From the NCBI GenBank assembly GCA_963783095.1, contig CAWAMR010000018.1, positions 292,023 through 356,022 of the forward strand: DNA of 64,000 nucleotides, read 5' to 3'. Positions within the stretch are counted from its first letter, which is position 1. Each line of letters begins with the position of its first letter. The notes under the pieces were generated by a model. That model saw nothing but the letters and a program-made list of their open reading frames with translations. It was not told the DNA's origin and searched no databases. Of this stretch, positions 47,249 to 57,021 are shown one piece after another. The DNA is from CAWAMR01 sp963783095 (GTDB lineage: Bacteria > Planctomycetota > Planctomycetia > Gemmatales > Gemmataceae). Made by a program: the position numbers and the translations under genes.

Positions 47249-48092
47249 GGGCTTCAAACTTCTTACCGTTGGTGCCGGCACCTGACTCGCCGGACCGCGC
47301 AACTTTGGGTATTCGTTTCTCGTCTTACCCAGAGCCAAACGTCGTGCGATGGATGCGCTTTACGCTTTCATGCGCATCACCGATGACTTTGCCGATGAAC
47401 CGGCCCGTGTTGCGGAAAAACGACCTACCCTGATCGAGTGGCGGCGCTCGCTCGATGCGGCTTTACAGGGCGACTACTCGCATCCGTTGCACACTGCACT
47501 TCACGACATCGTGCGCAACTACCGCATCCCTCCGGAGTATCTGCATGCGGTGATCGATGGTGTCGAAACCGATCTCGAACCGGTCCGGTTCGCAACCTTC
47601 AAGGAGTTGGAAGGCTATTGCTATCGCGTTGCCTCTGTGGTCGGGTTGTGCTGCATCCACATCTGGGGTTTTCGCGGAGTGGAAGCAAAGGAGTTTGCTA
47701 TCGCCAACGGAATCGCCCTGCAATTGACCAACATCTTGCGCGATCTCGCCGAGGATCGCCAAGAGGGTCGAATTTATTTGCCGGAAGAAGACCTGCGACG
47801 ATTCGATGCTCCGCCGGAGCGTTGGCAGGTTGACTGCCCGCAATTTCAGGCGTTGATGCGCTTTCAGGTCGAGCGTGCGAAGCAATACTACGCTGAAGGC
47901 GCGAAGCTCGAACCATTTTTGTCACCGGAAGGTCGCGCGGTCTTCCGAACGATGACCGGCATCTACCGCGAGTTGCTCGACACCATCGTTGCGAAAAAAT
48001 TCGATGTGTTCGGCGAACGAGTTCGGCTAACGCGCTGGCAAAAGATACGATGGTTGTTGTCGGCTTTTCCACACCGATGGGGCTGGACTTGA
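47249..48092 (+). CDS. hpnD: Squalene-synthase-like HpnD (one frame change, no clear start)
   Basis: The N-terminus SYRWCRHLTRRTA joins RNFGYSFLVLPRAKRRAMDA after a frame change near 47305; the rest is intact to 48092. The Asp-rich motifs are MRITDDFADEPAR and ILRDLAEDRQEGRIYLPEED. No start codon with a ribosome site is found; the frame is continuous with hpnC through the palindrome, so either the start codon was lost by a base error or the two proteins are fused here. HpnD converts presqualene diphosphate to hydroxysqualene, or farnesyl diphosphate to presqualene, depending on the numbering used. Confidence 0.85.
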
Positions 48093-48117
48093 AAACCTAT
48101 TGGTCAGTAGGATCGCC

Positions 48118-48297
48118 TCATCCACTATGGTCCAGAAGGGTGTCTTCGGAAAGTTCTTCGAGGGGATAAGGCAGAGGAGGCAGTTCCCTGCCGACGACAC
48201 ACGTAACCTGCACAGATCCCAGCCATTCCAGAGGAACCGAGGTGTACGTTGCCAGCTCCAGGTCGTCCGCGTCAGATAATTCGACGGCCTGACTCAT
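48118..48297 (-). CDS. Small hypothetical protein with strong ribosome site
   Basis: 59 residues from ATG 48297, which has GGAGGTGA seven bases upstream, the best Shine-Dalgarno site in the area. Sequence MSQAVELSDADDLELATYTS and VPLEWLGSVQVTCVVGRELP, ending LSEDTLLDHSG; acidic, no membrane segment. Not recognised. It converges on hpnD and diverges from the nuclease-like locus. Confidence 0.5.
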   Translation of the reverse strand: MSQAVELSDADDLELATYTSVPLEWLGSVQVTCVVGRELPPLPYPLEELSEDTLLDHSG

Positions 48298-48343
48298 GAA
48301 TTCACCTCCGATTTGAGTAAACGGCCAGCTAAAGTCGGTTTCC

Positions 48344-48718
48344 GTGCGAGGGAGAATCTCCGACCCGATATGGATCATCAACTGTTTGCTGCGGGGCGGA
48401 GAAGTCGGTCCCTGTACGGCCATCGGCCAAGACTACACCATTCTTGAGAAAGAGGGCGTTATCAGCCTCCGTCGTGCCACTCACAAGGTGGGCGACCAAT
48501 ACCACATGCGGCTACGGAAGAAAGAAGTCGGGGAGTTGGCCAAGCAGGTATTGCTTTTCAACCGTACAATCACGGATGCGGGCATCCAGGGTGTTCCCGG
48601 CTCTAGTTCAACCGATGACTATATTAACCCGCAGGTCATGCGGGCCGGGATTCTCGCAGCCCCCACTGGACCAGTTGCCGAAGTCCGAACGAAGTTGCTG
48701 GCCACGCTGAGGACCTAG
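48344..48718 (+). CDS. C-terminal fragment of an unknown gene before the nuclease-like gene
   Basis: The first ~30 residues of the open frame lie opposite the leader of the divergent gene and look like noise; from about 48430 it reads YTILEKEGVISLRRATHKVG, DQYHMRLRKKEVGELAKQVL and LLFNRTITDAG, resembling a winged-helix-like C-terminal domain, and ends RTKLLATLRT 4 bp before the next gene. Short upstream space, a lack of a good start and the abrupt beginning suggest that the 5' part of a larger gene was lost. The close spacing suggests it was co-transcribed with the nuclease-like gene. Confidence 0.45.
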   Translation: MRGRISDPIWIINCLLRGGEVGPCTAIGQDYTILEKEGVISLRRATHKVGDQYHMRLRKKEVGELAKQVLLFNRTITDAGIQGVPGSSSTDDYINPQVMRAGILAAPTGPVAEVRTKLLATLRT

Positions 48719-48722
48719 TTTT

Positions 48723-50009
48723 ATGACTCTAACTGAGATCAGCGGGCAATTCGAGTTCGATTGGATGTGGTATATCCAATCCCAAGGATACTTCGTCCGC
48801 CAAGCGGTCCCGGTTACCTCAGACGGTAACGTCGAAGATGTGACCGACATTGACATCTGGGGCATTAAATTCTTGCCACCAATGCGACACTCGATCGCCG
48901 TGGTCGACTGTAAAAACAAAGCGAGGTCCAAGCCCTACGAGCGCATCCTCTGGGCACGGGGGATGGCATCCTACGTGGGTGCCGATCAAGTCTTCGTCGG
49001 GCTCCCAAAGCCTAATTGGAAGGCCATCGACTTTGGTCACCATGGCGGTATAAGTGTTATCCCATATGACGTAATCAAGTCCCACCTCACTACGCTACCG
49101 ACTAGCCAATATGGTTACGGGCAGGCATCCTTCGGGTTGTATGCAGACTTTTTCGCCAAGCGGAAGGGGGCTATCCGGAGCGACAAAGCATGGCCGGCTA
49201 GCCTGTTTGAAGCCCGCTCGTTCTGCCGTTTGGGCTCCTCATTCACTAACCTCAATCGAATCGTCGTAAGCCTTCACAACTGCAACGCCCTCATGAATAG
49301 CACCTGCGGAGACGAAGCCCGCAGGTCGCTCTGGATGTTCACTTGCTGCGAACTGATTACGGCATTCGCCCTCAACCTGATGCGCGCTGCGGAAGACAGT
49401 TTCTTTCTGTCTCCTTCAGACCGACGGGGTCTACTGATCAAGCGGCTTACATACGGCGATATGCCGCCTGAGAAGGCCGAAGAAATCATCCGCCTCTCCA
49501 GTGGTTTGGCATTCGCCTACGCAAAGGAAGCGCTCCCTCTCGAACACCGGGCAAAGCTCCCACCTGCACCGATGGAACAAGCATCCCTTCCTCCTCCTGA
49601 CTATGTAAACGACGTGGCTGCCGTTCTAGAGCGGATTGTGAACTATCCGATGCTGTATTGGGAAGCCACCAAACTGCTTGATGCAATTCTGTTCGGGCAT
49701 TTAGTTTTCCGGCGACCAGTGAACAAGGATGATTTGCCCAAGTTGGATGGGTGGGCAGATCAGATGGAACTTTTCAAGTCTGTCAAAAATCTCATCGCAG
49801 TTGTCTGCGACGCTAGCGGAGTTTCTCGTGATCCGTTTTGGCCCGATCGAGTATCTGGTCCGACACACGCAGCGGAGATCGAGCCATCTGCTGGCGAACC
49901 GAAGCCAAAAGTTGCAACTCAAGACGGCGAAAAGACCATCTCCACTGCAACTCAAGACCGCGAGCAGACAGCCCCAATCGCGGCTGCTCCTGCCGTCACT
50001 GAACAGTAG
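48723..50009 (+). CDS. PD-(D/E)XK nuclease-like protein
   Basis: 428 residues. The N-terminal part (about 1-110) has SGQFEFDWMWYIQSQGYFVR, VEDVTDIDIWGIKFLPPMRH and SIAVVDCKNKARSKPYERIL, which fits a restriction-endonuclease-like core: Glu in the first helix, D in DVTDID, and D-C-K as the (D/E)xK site, followed by a helix with ERILWARGMASYVGADQVFV. The remainder is helical with no recognised domain and ends with a low-complexity tail of near-repeats (ATQDGEKTISTATQDREQTA). No methyltransferase is adjacent. I infer a nuclease of a defence or DNA-repair system; a purely structural role is possible. Confidence 0.6.
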   Translation: MTLTEISGQFEFDWMWYIQSQGYFVRQAVPVTSDGNVEDVTDIDIWGIKFLPPMRHSIAVVDCKNKARSKPYERILWARGMASYVGADQVFVGLPKPNWKAIDFGHHGGISVIPYDVIKSHLTTLPTSQYGYGQASFGLYADFFAKRKGAIRSDKAWPASLFEARSFCRLGSSFTNLNRIVVSLHNCNALMNSTCGDEARRSLWMFTCCELITAFALNLMRAAEDSFFLSPSDRRGLLIKRLTYGDMPPEKAEEIIRLSSGLAFAYAKEALPLEHRAKLPPAPMEQASLPPPDYVNDVAAVLERIVNYPMLYWEATKLLDAILFGHLVFRRPVNKDDLPKLDGWADQMELFKSVKNLIAVVCDASGVSRDPFWPDRVSGPTHAAEIEPSAGEPKPKVATQDGEKTISTATQDREQTAPIAAAPAVTEQ

Positions 50010-50157
50010 CGGAATAAATAACCGTCCGAAAAAACCTTGGCAGGTTCGTGGAGACTGCTTCACCCATCAATTCAAATCCGGAACATTGCTCCTGCGCGAT
50101 CCTAAATTGAACCTAGATAGTAAGGTCACAAAACACAAAACTGTGTGAAGGAGTTCC

Positions 50158-51560
50158 ATGCCATCCTCAAAACTGCCAGGACTCATTTCCGAGGCCCAGG
50201 CCAGCGAGGAACGGTTCCTGCGCCAGATCTTTGTCCGCGATCAGATGGCGGAATGGTCCAAGTCTCCTTTGCTCATGGCGCGGGCCGAGAGTGTTTTCTA
50301 TTGGGACGTCAACGGGAAACGCTATCTCGATGCGCTTTCGGGAATTTACACCGTCTCCGTTGGGCATGGCAATCGGCGCGTGATCGAGGCAATCAAGGCT
50401 CAGTTCGATACGCTGCATTTCTCGCCCCCCATGCACGGAACCAATCCCGTCGCCGTTCAACTGGCGAATCTGCTCGCAGAGGTTGCGCCCGGCGATTTGA
50501 ACACCGTCAAATTTGAGTGTGGCGGCTCCGAAGTCACCAAGGCCGCCATCAAATTGGCCCGACAATATCACAAGCTTACCGGCAATCCCGGCAAGTATAA
50601 GATCATTAGCCGATACTCTTCCTGGCACGGCTCCACGCTCGGCTCGCTCTCGGCATCCGGTTTGAAAAGTCGCAGGACCGTAAATGAACCACTTGCGCCG
50701 GGATTTTTGCATGTCTTTCCGCCGACTTGCTATCGATGCCCTTTTGGCAAGCAATATCCGAGTTGCGAGATCACCTGTGCAACCTTGATTGGCGATGTGA
50801 TCGAGATGGAGGATCCGAGTACGATCGCCGCGGTGATGCTGGAGCCGATCGGTCACACCGGCGGCATCATCGATCCGCCGCCGGAGTATCTGCAAATACT
50901 GCGCCAGCTTTGCGATCGCTATAATGTATTGTTGATCTTCGATGAAATCATCACGGGAATGGGCCGCACGGGTCAGATGTTTGCCGCAGATACTTTTGGC
51001 GTCCTGCCCGATGTCATTTGCACGGCGAAAGGGTTAAGCGGCGGCTTTGCTCCGCTCTCGGCAATGATTTGCCGAAAGCCGATTGCCGATGCTTTCTGGG
51101 GGCCAATCGAGACCAATCCCGGTTTTGTCGAGGGTCACACGTTCGAAGGAAATCCGATTTCTTGTGCTACCGGCATCGCAGTCTTGCGCGAAATCCTGGA
51201 AAATGATCTGTGCGGCAACGCGCGCCGACGCGGCCAGCAATTGCGGCAGGGTTTGAGCGTATCGCGGCGAAATACGGCATCATCGGCGATATTCGCGGCA
51301 AGGGCCTGCTGCAAGGGATCGAGTTTGTGCGCGATCTCGCGACGAAGGAACGATTCCCCGCCATGCCGGGACTCGGTGTGCAGATTGGTCGGCGGGCGCT
51401 GGCGAACGGGTTGTTATGCCGCTTCGATCCGCACTGGCTTGCCTTTGGGCCGGCATTGAATGTAACATCGGAACAGTTGGAAGAAATGCTCGCGGTCCTG
51501 GACCGAACGATAGGAGAGGTGTTGAATGCCGAGGATATCGGACACATCGCCGGAGGCTGA
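50158..51560 (+). CDS. Class III PLP-dependent aminotransferase (one frame change)
   Basis: About 465 residues. Landmarks: SGIYTVSVGHGNRRVIEAIK, KFECGGSEVTKAAIKLARQY (cofactor-phosphate region), YSSWHGSTLGSLSASG, LLIFDEIITGMGRTGQMFAA (Asp pairing with the PLP ring) and ICTAKGLSGGFAPLSAMICR with the Schiff-base lysine. The frame changes near 51250 (RGQQLRQG then FERIAAKYGIIGDIRGKGLL). It contains an internal cysteine-rich stretch (PPTCYRCPFGKQYPSCEITC), seen in some putrescine/omega-amino-acid aminotransferases. The substrate is probably an omega-amine or beta-alanine with pyruvate or 2-oxoglutarate as acceptor. Overlaps the next gene by 35 bases. Confidence 0.88.
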
Positions 51561-52347
51561 AAAGGTTCTTGCCGAGTGCTATCGTCGCATGCCTGCGGAA
51601 CGAAAATGGAAAATACTCGGTGATGCGTATCGCTATGCTCGTGTATTGCATGCAGCAGGTTTGTCCGATCGTCAGCCTGGAGTTACTGAATCAGAGATTC
51701 AATTTGACTGGGCGAAAACCACGCTGGGTGATGGGCCCTGGTTGGAAAGAATGAGGTCGCCGATGTGGAACCAGCCGCTTGATCATCAGGATGTAATCCG
51801 AAATGTGATTCAGGTATTCAACACGGAGGGAATTGCATATGCCGTGGGCGGATCGCTCGCCTCATCCTATCACGGCTACCCGCGATATACTCAAGATGCC
51901 GATCTGACTGCGTTGCCGTTTCCGGGTAAAGAAGCTGCCTTCGCAGCTCATTTTGACCCTACGGAATACTATTGCGATTTGGGGATGATTCAGGATGCGG
52001 TGCGCCGACATTCCAGTTTCAATCTCATCCATTACGGCACAGGCTTTAAGATCGATATCTTTATCCGCAAAGATCGACCCTTCGATCTGGCCCTTTGGCT
52101 TCGCCGAGTGACGACAACCAAACTCGATCCGAGCGGCCGGCCCGTTGATGTCGTTTCCGCAGAAGATATGATCTTGCTCAAGTTGGAATGGTATCGAATC
52201 GGCGGAGAAATCTCTGATCGACAATGGAACGACGTTCTTGGGATTCTAAGAACAAAAGCAACGGTACTCGATACCGCCTACCTCGATCACTGGGCCACGA
52301 ATCTCGGCGTGATGGATCTTCTGGTTCGAGCGAGAAGTGAAGTTTGA
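51526..52347 (+). CDS. Nucleotidyltransferase-type protein with helical N-terminal domain
   Basis: 273 residues, intact. The N-terminal 60 residues (SDTSPEAEKVLAECYRRMPA, ERKWKILGDAYRYARVLHAA) form a helical domain often seen as a separate short protein in planctomycetes. After a linker, IAYAVGGSLASSYHGYPRYT and QDADLTALPFP match the GS-x(n)-DxD motif of the nucleotidyltransferase superfamily used by AbiEii/MNT-type antitoxins and toxins. The later EDMILLKLEWYRIGGEISDR is also typical of that group. Possible toxin-antitoxin part or AMP-transferase; the partner is not seen. Confidence 0.72.
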   Translation: MPRISDTSPEAEKVLAECYRRMPAERKWKILGDAYRYARVLHAAGLSDRQPGVTESEIQFDWAKTTLGDGPWLERMRSPMWNQPLDHQDVIRNVIQVFNTEGIAYAVGGSLASSYHGYPRYTQDADLTALPFPGKEAAFAAHFDPTEYYCDLGMIQDAVRRHSSFNLIHYGTGFKIDIFIRKDRPFDLALWLRRVTTTKLDPSGRPVDVVSAEDMILLKLEWYRIGGEISDRQWNDVLGILRTKATVLDTAYLDHWATNLGVMDLLVRARSEV

Positions 52348-52365
52348 CACCACGGAACTTGGAAC

Positions 52366-53433
52366 ATGGAACAGTCACCGAAGAATAGTCAAATTCCCGT
52401 CACCGTATTAACCGGCTTTCTCGGCGCGGGCAAGACGACGCTCTTGAATCACATTCTACATACCCAGCACGGTAAACGGATCGCCGTGATCGAGAATGAA
52501 TTCGGCGAAATTGGCGTCGATCAGGAGCTTGTGATCGGCGCTGATGAAGAAATCTTCGAGATGAATAACGGCTGCCTTTGCTGCACGGTGCGCGGCGACC
52601 TGATCCGCATTCTCGGCAACCTCATCAAGCGGCGGGATCGATTCGACTACATCCTCATCGAGACGACCGGCCTGGCAGATCCCGGCCCCGTCGTACAGAC
52701 GTTCTTTTTCGACGATGAGCTGAAAGCCAAACTCCGGCTCGATGCCGTCGTCACCGTGGTCGATTCCAAACACATCCGGCAACACTTCGACGACAATGAA
52801 GTCCAACAACAAATCGCATTTGCCGATGTCATCCTGCTGAACAAGACCGACTTGATGCCGTCGGAGAAAGTCGATGAACTCGAAGCCGATATCCGCAAGA
52901 TGAACGCGGTGGCGAAACTGCATCGAACCGTCCAATCAACCACGCCGGTAGAAAACCTGATCGATGTTCAAGGCTTTAATCTCGAACGTATTCACGAGAT
53001 CGATCCCGACCTGATCCCGAAGCCGAAAAAGCACGAACATCATCACGATGAACCCGGCCATGAATGCACTCCCGAATGCGATCACAATCACGACCATGAA
53101 CACGAACACCACCGGCACGATCCAACGGTCAGTTCGGTCGGAATTGTGTTGCCCGGCGAACTGGACGAGAAGAAAGTGAATGCGTGGTTTGCCAAATTGT
53201 TGGCGGAAAAGGGCCAGGATCTTTATCGGATGAAAGGGATTCTCAGTCTGCGCGGCGATCCGAATCGGTTTATCTTTCAGGGCGTTCACATGACGCTCGA
53301 CAGTACCATCGGAACCCCCTGGGGCACATCGCCGCGCAGCAGCAAGCTGATTTTCATCGGCAAGAATCTGGACCGCGAACTATTAGAAGATGGTGTGAAT
53401 GCGTGTATGGTGGATCGATCAAAACCGGGCTAA
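52366..53433 (+). CDS. COG0523-family GTP-binding metal chaperone
   Basis: 355 residues. Walker A GFLGAGKTTLLNHIL, Walker B-like FDYILIETTGLADPGPVV, the family signature CxCC in NNGCLCCTVRGDLIRIL, and a NKTD motif (ILLNKTDLMP). A histidine-rich stretch (HEHHHDEPGHECTPECDHNH and following) lies at about residue 225-255, typical of zinc- or cobalt-binding members (YeiR/YjiA/CobW type). It probably delivers metal to a target protein at low metal supply. Intact. No zinc regulator site was identified. Confidence 0.92.
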   Translation: MEQSPKNSQIPVTVLTGFLGAGKTTLLNHILHTQHGKRIAVIENEFGEIGVDQELVIGADEEIFEMNNGCLCCTVRGDLIRILGNLIKRRDRFDYILIETTGLADPGPVVQTFFFDDELKAKLRLDAVVTVVDSKHIRQHFDDNEVQQQIAFADVILLNKTDLMPSEKVDELEADIRKMNAVAKLHRTVQSTTPVENLIDVQGFNLERIHEIDPDLIPKPKKHEHHHDEPGHECTPECDHNHDHEHEHHRHDPTVSSVGIVLPGELDEKKVNAWFAKLLAEKGQDLYRMKGILSLRGDPNRFIFQGVHMTLDSTIGTPWGTSPRSSKLIFIGKNLDRELLEDGVNACMVDRSKPG

Positions 53434-53645
53434 CCACAGAGTCACAGAGAACACAGAGAAGACACGATACAGCGCGAACAAGCCGCAAGAATGAACGATG
53501 AGGAATGCAGGAATCCAGGAATCCAGCAAGCACGTCGCGTGAATGTTTCACCGAGTAGAATCTTTCCTGGATTCCTGCCTTCCTCATAGATATTAGCGCT
53601 CTGGTTATTGTCTTCTCTGTGTGCACTGTGACTCTGCGGTTGGTT
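53432..53645. repeat. Inverted repeat of ACCACAGAGTCACAGAG type
   Basis: TAACCACAGAGTCACAGAGA on the left pairs with CTGTGACTCTGCGGTTGG on the right, and CACAGAGAAGACA with TGTCTTCTCTGTG; between them are smaller hairpins of CAGGAATCCAGG. The rest of 53646-53897 shows no gene. Confidence 0.65.
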
Positions 53646-53897
53646 GTTCTTTTGATTGAATTGGACCTCTTGTTTTCATCTTGGTTGCCCTCAAATCTCA
53701 CTTTCCTGCAGGCAAATCCGGCTCCTTCGCTTGACCTATCGAGATTCGAGGTGAATAATAGAAAGACGTCCCTGATCCCGGACGCCACCTCCTCAGGCAG
53801 ATCCTCTGCCCGATTCTGTGTTTTTCGCGACCATCACATCCCACTGTGATCCGGACCGATCGCAACACTACTTTTCCAGATAACAGCGGGGGCACTT

Positions 53898-55644
53898 ATG
53901 TTGGCCCTGAATCACACCCTGCTCGACCAGCGACCGTGGCTAGCCCGGTACGCACCGGGGGTACCACAAACATTGGAATACCCCGATGAACCGGCCTATT
54001 GGCTGCTGGAACGAACCGCCCAGTTGTTGCCGGCACGGGTCGCGTGTCGTTTCCTCGACCAGCAATTGACGTACGCCGAGCTGCTGACGCAGTCACGCCG
54101 GGCGGCACATGCTTTGCAACAACGTGGTGTTCGGCCGGGAGATCGAGTCGGGCTATTGTTGCCGAATATCCCCGAGTACCTGATCGCGCTATTCGGAACC
54201 TGGATGGCGGGCGGAATCGCCGTTCCGCTCAGTCCCCTGCTGGTGGCCTCGGAGATCAGCGCAATACTCCGGGCAACCGATTGTCGGGTCGTTGTTACGC
54301 TGGATGTACTGTTGCCGCAGGTGTGCAAGCAGGCGCACCCCGATTTGATTCTGGTGGTCAGTTTGCTGGATCGCCTGCCGCGCTGGCAGCGTCTGGGGTA
54401 TCGATACATCCGCTTTCGCCGGCTGGGGTTGCATCCTTCGTATCGGCACAGAACGGTGTTATTCGATGAGGCACTGGCATCGGCCGACCCGCTTGAGATA
54501 CATCGCCCTCGCAATTGCGACCCGGCAACGATCCAGCCGACGGGAGGGACTACGGGTACGTCCAAGGCAGTGACCTTGACACACGGCAATTTGCTGGCAA
54601 ATGCCCTGCAACTGGACCACTGGACGCATCGTGCATTCGGTGAAGATGAGGTACTGGCCGTTCTCCCGTTCTTCCATTGCTATGGGATGATGGCCTGTGG
54701 GCTGGGGGGTATCGCGCAAGGTGCAACGCTGATCTTGCATCACCGCTTCCGGGCCAGTGCCATTCTCCATCTCATCGAGCGCTGGCGGCCCACGACCTTC
54801 CCGGTGGTGCCCGCGATGCTGGTCGCGCTCGATGAGGAACTTCGAAAGAAGCACTACGATCTCAGTTCCCTACACGACTGCATTTCTGGAGGAGCACCGC
54901 TGGATCTGGGCATCGCTGCCGAATTTGCCCGCTATACGCAGGCAACGGTTGTGGAAGGGTATGGTCTATCCGAGGCCAGTCCCGTGACGCACGTCAATCC
55001 GCTCGACGGAAGCGCACGGGCCGGCACGATCGGTTTGCCGCTGCCCGACACTGAGGCTCGGATCGTCGATGCCGACACCGGAAAAGTCGAAGTTCCCGTC
55101 GGGGAGGTGGGAGAGCTGGTGATCCGGGGGCCGCAAGTGATGGCCGGCTACTGGCACGATCCGGAGGCGACGGCACACGCCATCCGCGACGGCTGGTTAT
55201 TCACGGGCGATCTGGCAACCCGCGACGAAGACGGTTTTTTCCGGATTGTCGATCGAAAGAAGGATCTCATTATCACTTCGGGCTTTAATGTTTTCCCCAC
55301 GGAAGTGGAAAAAGTATTGAGAAAGTGTCCGGGAGTAAAAGATCTTGCCATCTACGGAGTTCCCGACACGAAGCGCGGCGAGATCGTCAAGGCGGTTGTC
55401 GTTCCGGTGAAAGGCCAGCACTTTCGCCGATCGGCCTTCGACGAATTTGCGCGAGCATCTGGCGGCCTACAAACGGCCTCGCATTGTGGAAGTGGCCAGT
55501 GAATTGCCGCGCAACCCGCTGGGAAAGGTGCTTCGACGGGTACTGCGAACCCAACCGACGGGCGCGGATGAAACGAAAGAAATGGACGCACTGAATGAAA
55601 CTTTGGAACATCCACCACACGTGCAAGAACCTGACCCTGGATAG
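53898..55644 (+). CDS. Long-chain acyl-CoA synthetase / AMP-dependent ligase (one frame change)
   Basis: About 580 residues, ANL superfamily. Motifs: IQPTGGTTGTSKAVTLTHGN (AMP-binding P-loop-like A3), VVEGYGLSEASPVTHVNPLD (A5), DGWLFTGDLATRDEDGFFRI (A7) and DRKKDLIITSGFNVFPTEVE (A8), then, after a frame change near 55450, EHLAAYKRPRIVEVASELPR with the catalytic-lysine region ELPRNPLGKVLRR (A10). It activates fatty acids as acyl-CoA via acyl-AMP. It opens a cluster of beta-oxidation genes. Confidence 0.88.
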
Positions 55645-55698
55645 TTCCGCGCGAATCTTTCGATTGGCGACACGCCTCGAAGCTCGGAGGGTAATTCG

Positions 55699-57007
55699 AT
55701 GCCAGCTATTACAAGAACCCATCTTCCCCCATTGACCGTTGTCGCGGGAGTGCGAACGCCGTTTGCCAAGGCATTTGGTCCACTGGCTAAAACTCCTGCC
55801 GACCAACTTGGTCGTCTGGCGGTCGATGCAGTGCTGGCCGCCAGTCAGCTTAAGCCGACCGACATCGATGAAGTGGTCTTCGGCAACGTCTGTTCGCCGG
55901 CAGAGGCGTCCAACGTCGCGCGGGTTATCGCACTTCGTAGCGGCATCCCGGCCGACCGGATCGCGCATACCTCGAATCGCAATTGTGCTTCCGGTATCGA
56001 ATCGGTGATTGAGGGCTGGCAAGCACTGGCGGAAGGTCGGGCGGAACAAGTGATTGCCGGCGGCACGGAATCGATGTCCAATGTTCCCCTGTTATGGAAT
56101 CGTCGCTTTACCGATTTCATCATGCGGCTGGCGGCGCACCGGCTGGTGGAAGAAGATGGGGCTAGCGACCCAATTTCGCTTTGGCTTCTTGAAACCTGTA
56201 GTGGCGCTGGAACTTGGACTGACTGACCCGACCTGCGGCCTGAACATGGGTCAGACCGCTGAAAAGCTGGCCGTGGAGTTCAATATCTCTCGAGAAGAAC
56301 AGGATCACTTCGCCCTTACCAGTCATCTGCGTGCGGTCTCGGCCTGGAAGCGGGGCTTCTATACGGGCGAAGTGGTTCCTCTCACTGCCGCGCAAACGGG
56401 AACACAGGATGTCGAGAGGGACACGGGGCCGCGACCGAACCAGACTTTGGAGGCCCTGCAAAAGTTAAGGCCGCTGTTCGATTCCAAGTACGGAACTGTC
56501 ACCGCCGGCAACAGTTGCCCTATTACCGATGGTGCTGCTGCTGCCATTCTCAATCTCGGCGATCGCAACACCGAGCGCGAGCCGTTGGGTTATATCCGGG
56601 ATTACGCCATCGCTGGTTGCGATCCAAGTCGGATGGGACTTGGACCAGTCTATGCGACGAACAAGCTCTTGCGAAAAACCCGAATGACTCTCGGAGATTT
56701 TGATCTCGTCGAGATCAACGAGGCATTTGCCGCTCAAGTGCTGGCCTGTCAAAAGGCATTGGCATCGGACACTTTCGCCAAAAAGGAATTGGGGCGAGAT
56801 CGAGCGATCGGCGAACTTGATCCTGCACGCCTGAACGTCAATGGTGGTGCTATCGCATTGGGCCATCCGGTGGGATCGTCGGGAACCAGGCTGATCATCA
56901 CGCTGCTGCGGGCCTTGCGAGAACGCGGACTACGACGTGGACTGGCAACACTATGTGTCGGCGGCGGCCAAGGGGCTGCCGTCTGGCTGGAAACCTCTCG
57001 GGAATGA
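55699..57007 (+). CDS. Acetyl-CoA acyltransferase / thiolase (one frame change)
   Basis: About 435 residues. The nucleophile cysteine is in SNRNCASGIESVIEG, the catalytic His in NVNGGAIALGHPVGSSGTR, and the second Cys in LATLCVGGGQGAAVWL, all in the expected thiolase order. The frame shifts near 56165 (RLVEEDG then ATQFRFGFLKPVVALELGLT). Domain size is normal for FadA/FadI-type enzymes. It cleaves 3-ketoacyl-CoA to acetyl-CoA and a shortened acyl-CoA. Followed 15 bp later by the hydratase/dehydrogenase gene. Confidence 0.92.
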
Positions 57008-57021
57008 TAAGGGGGACTATC

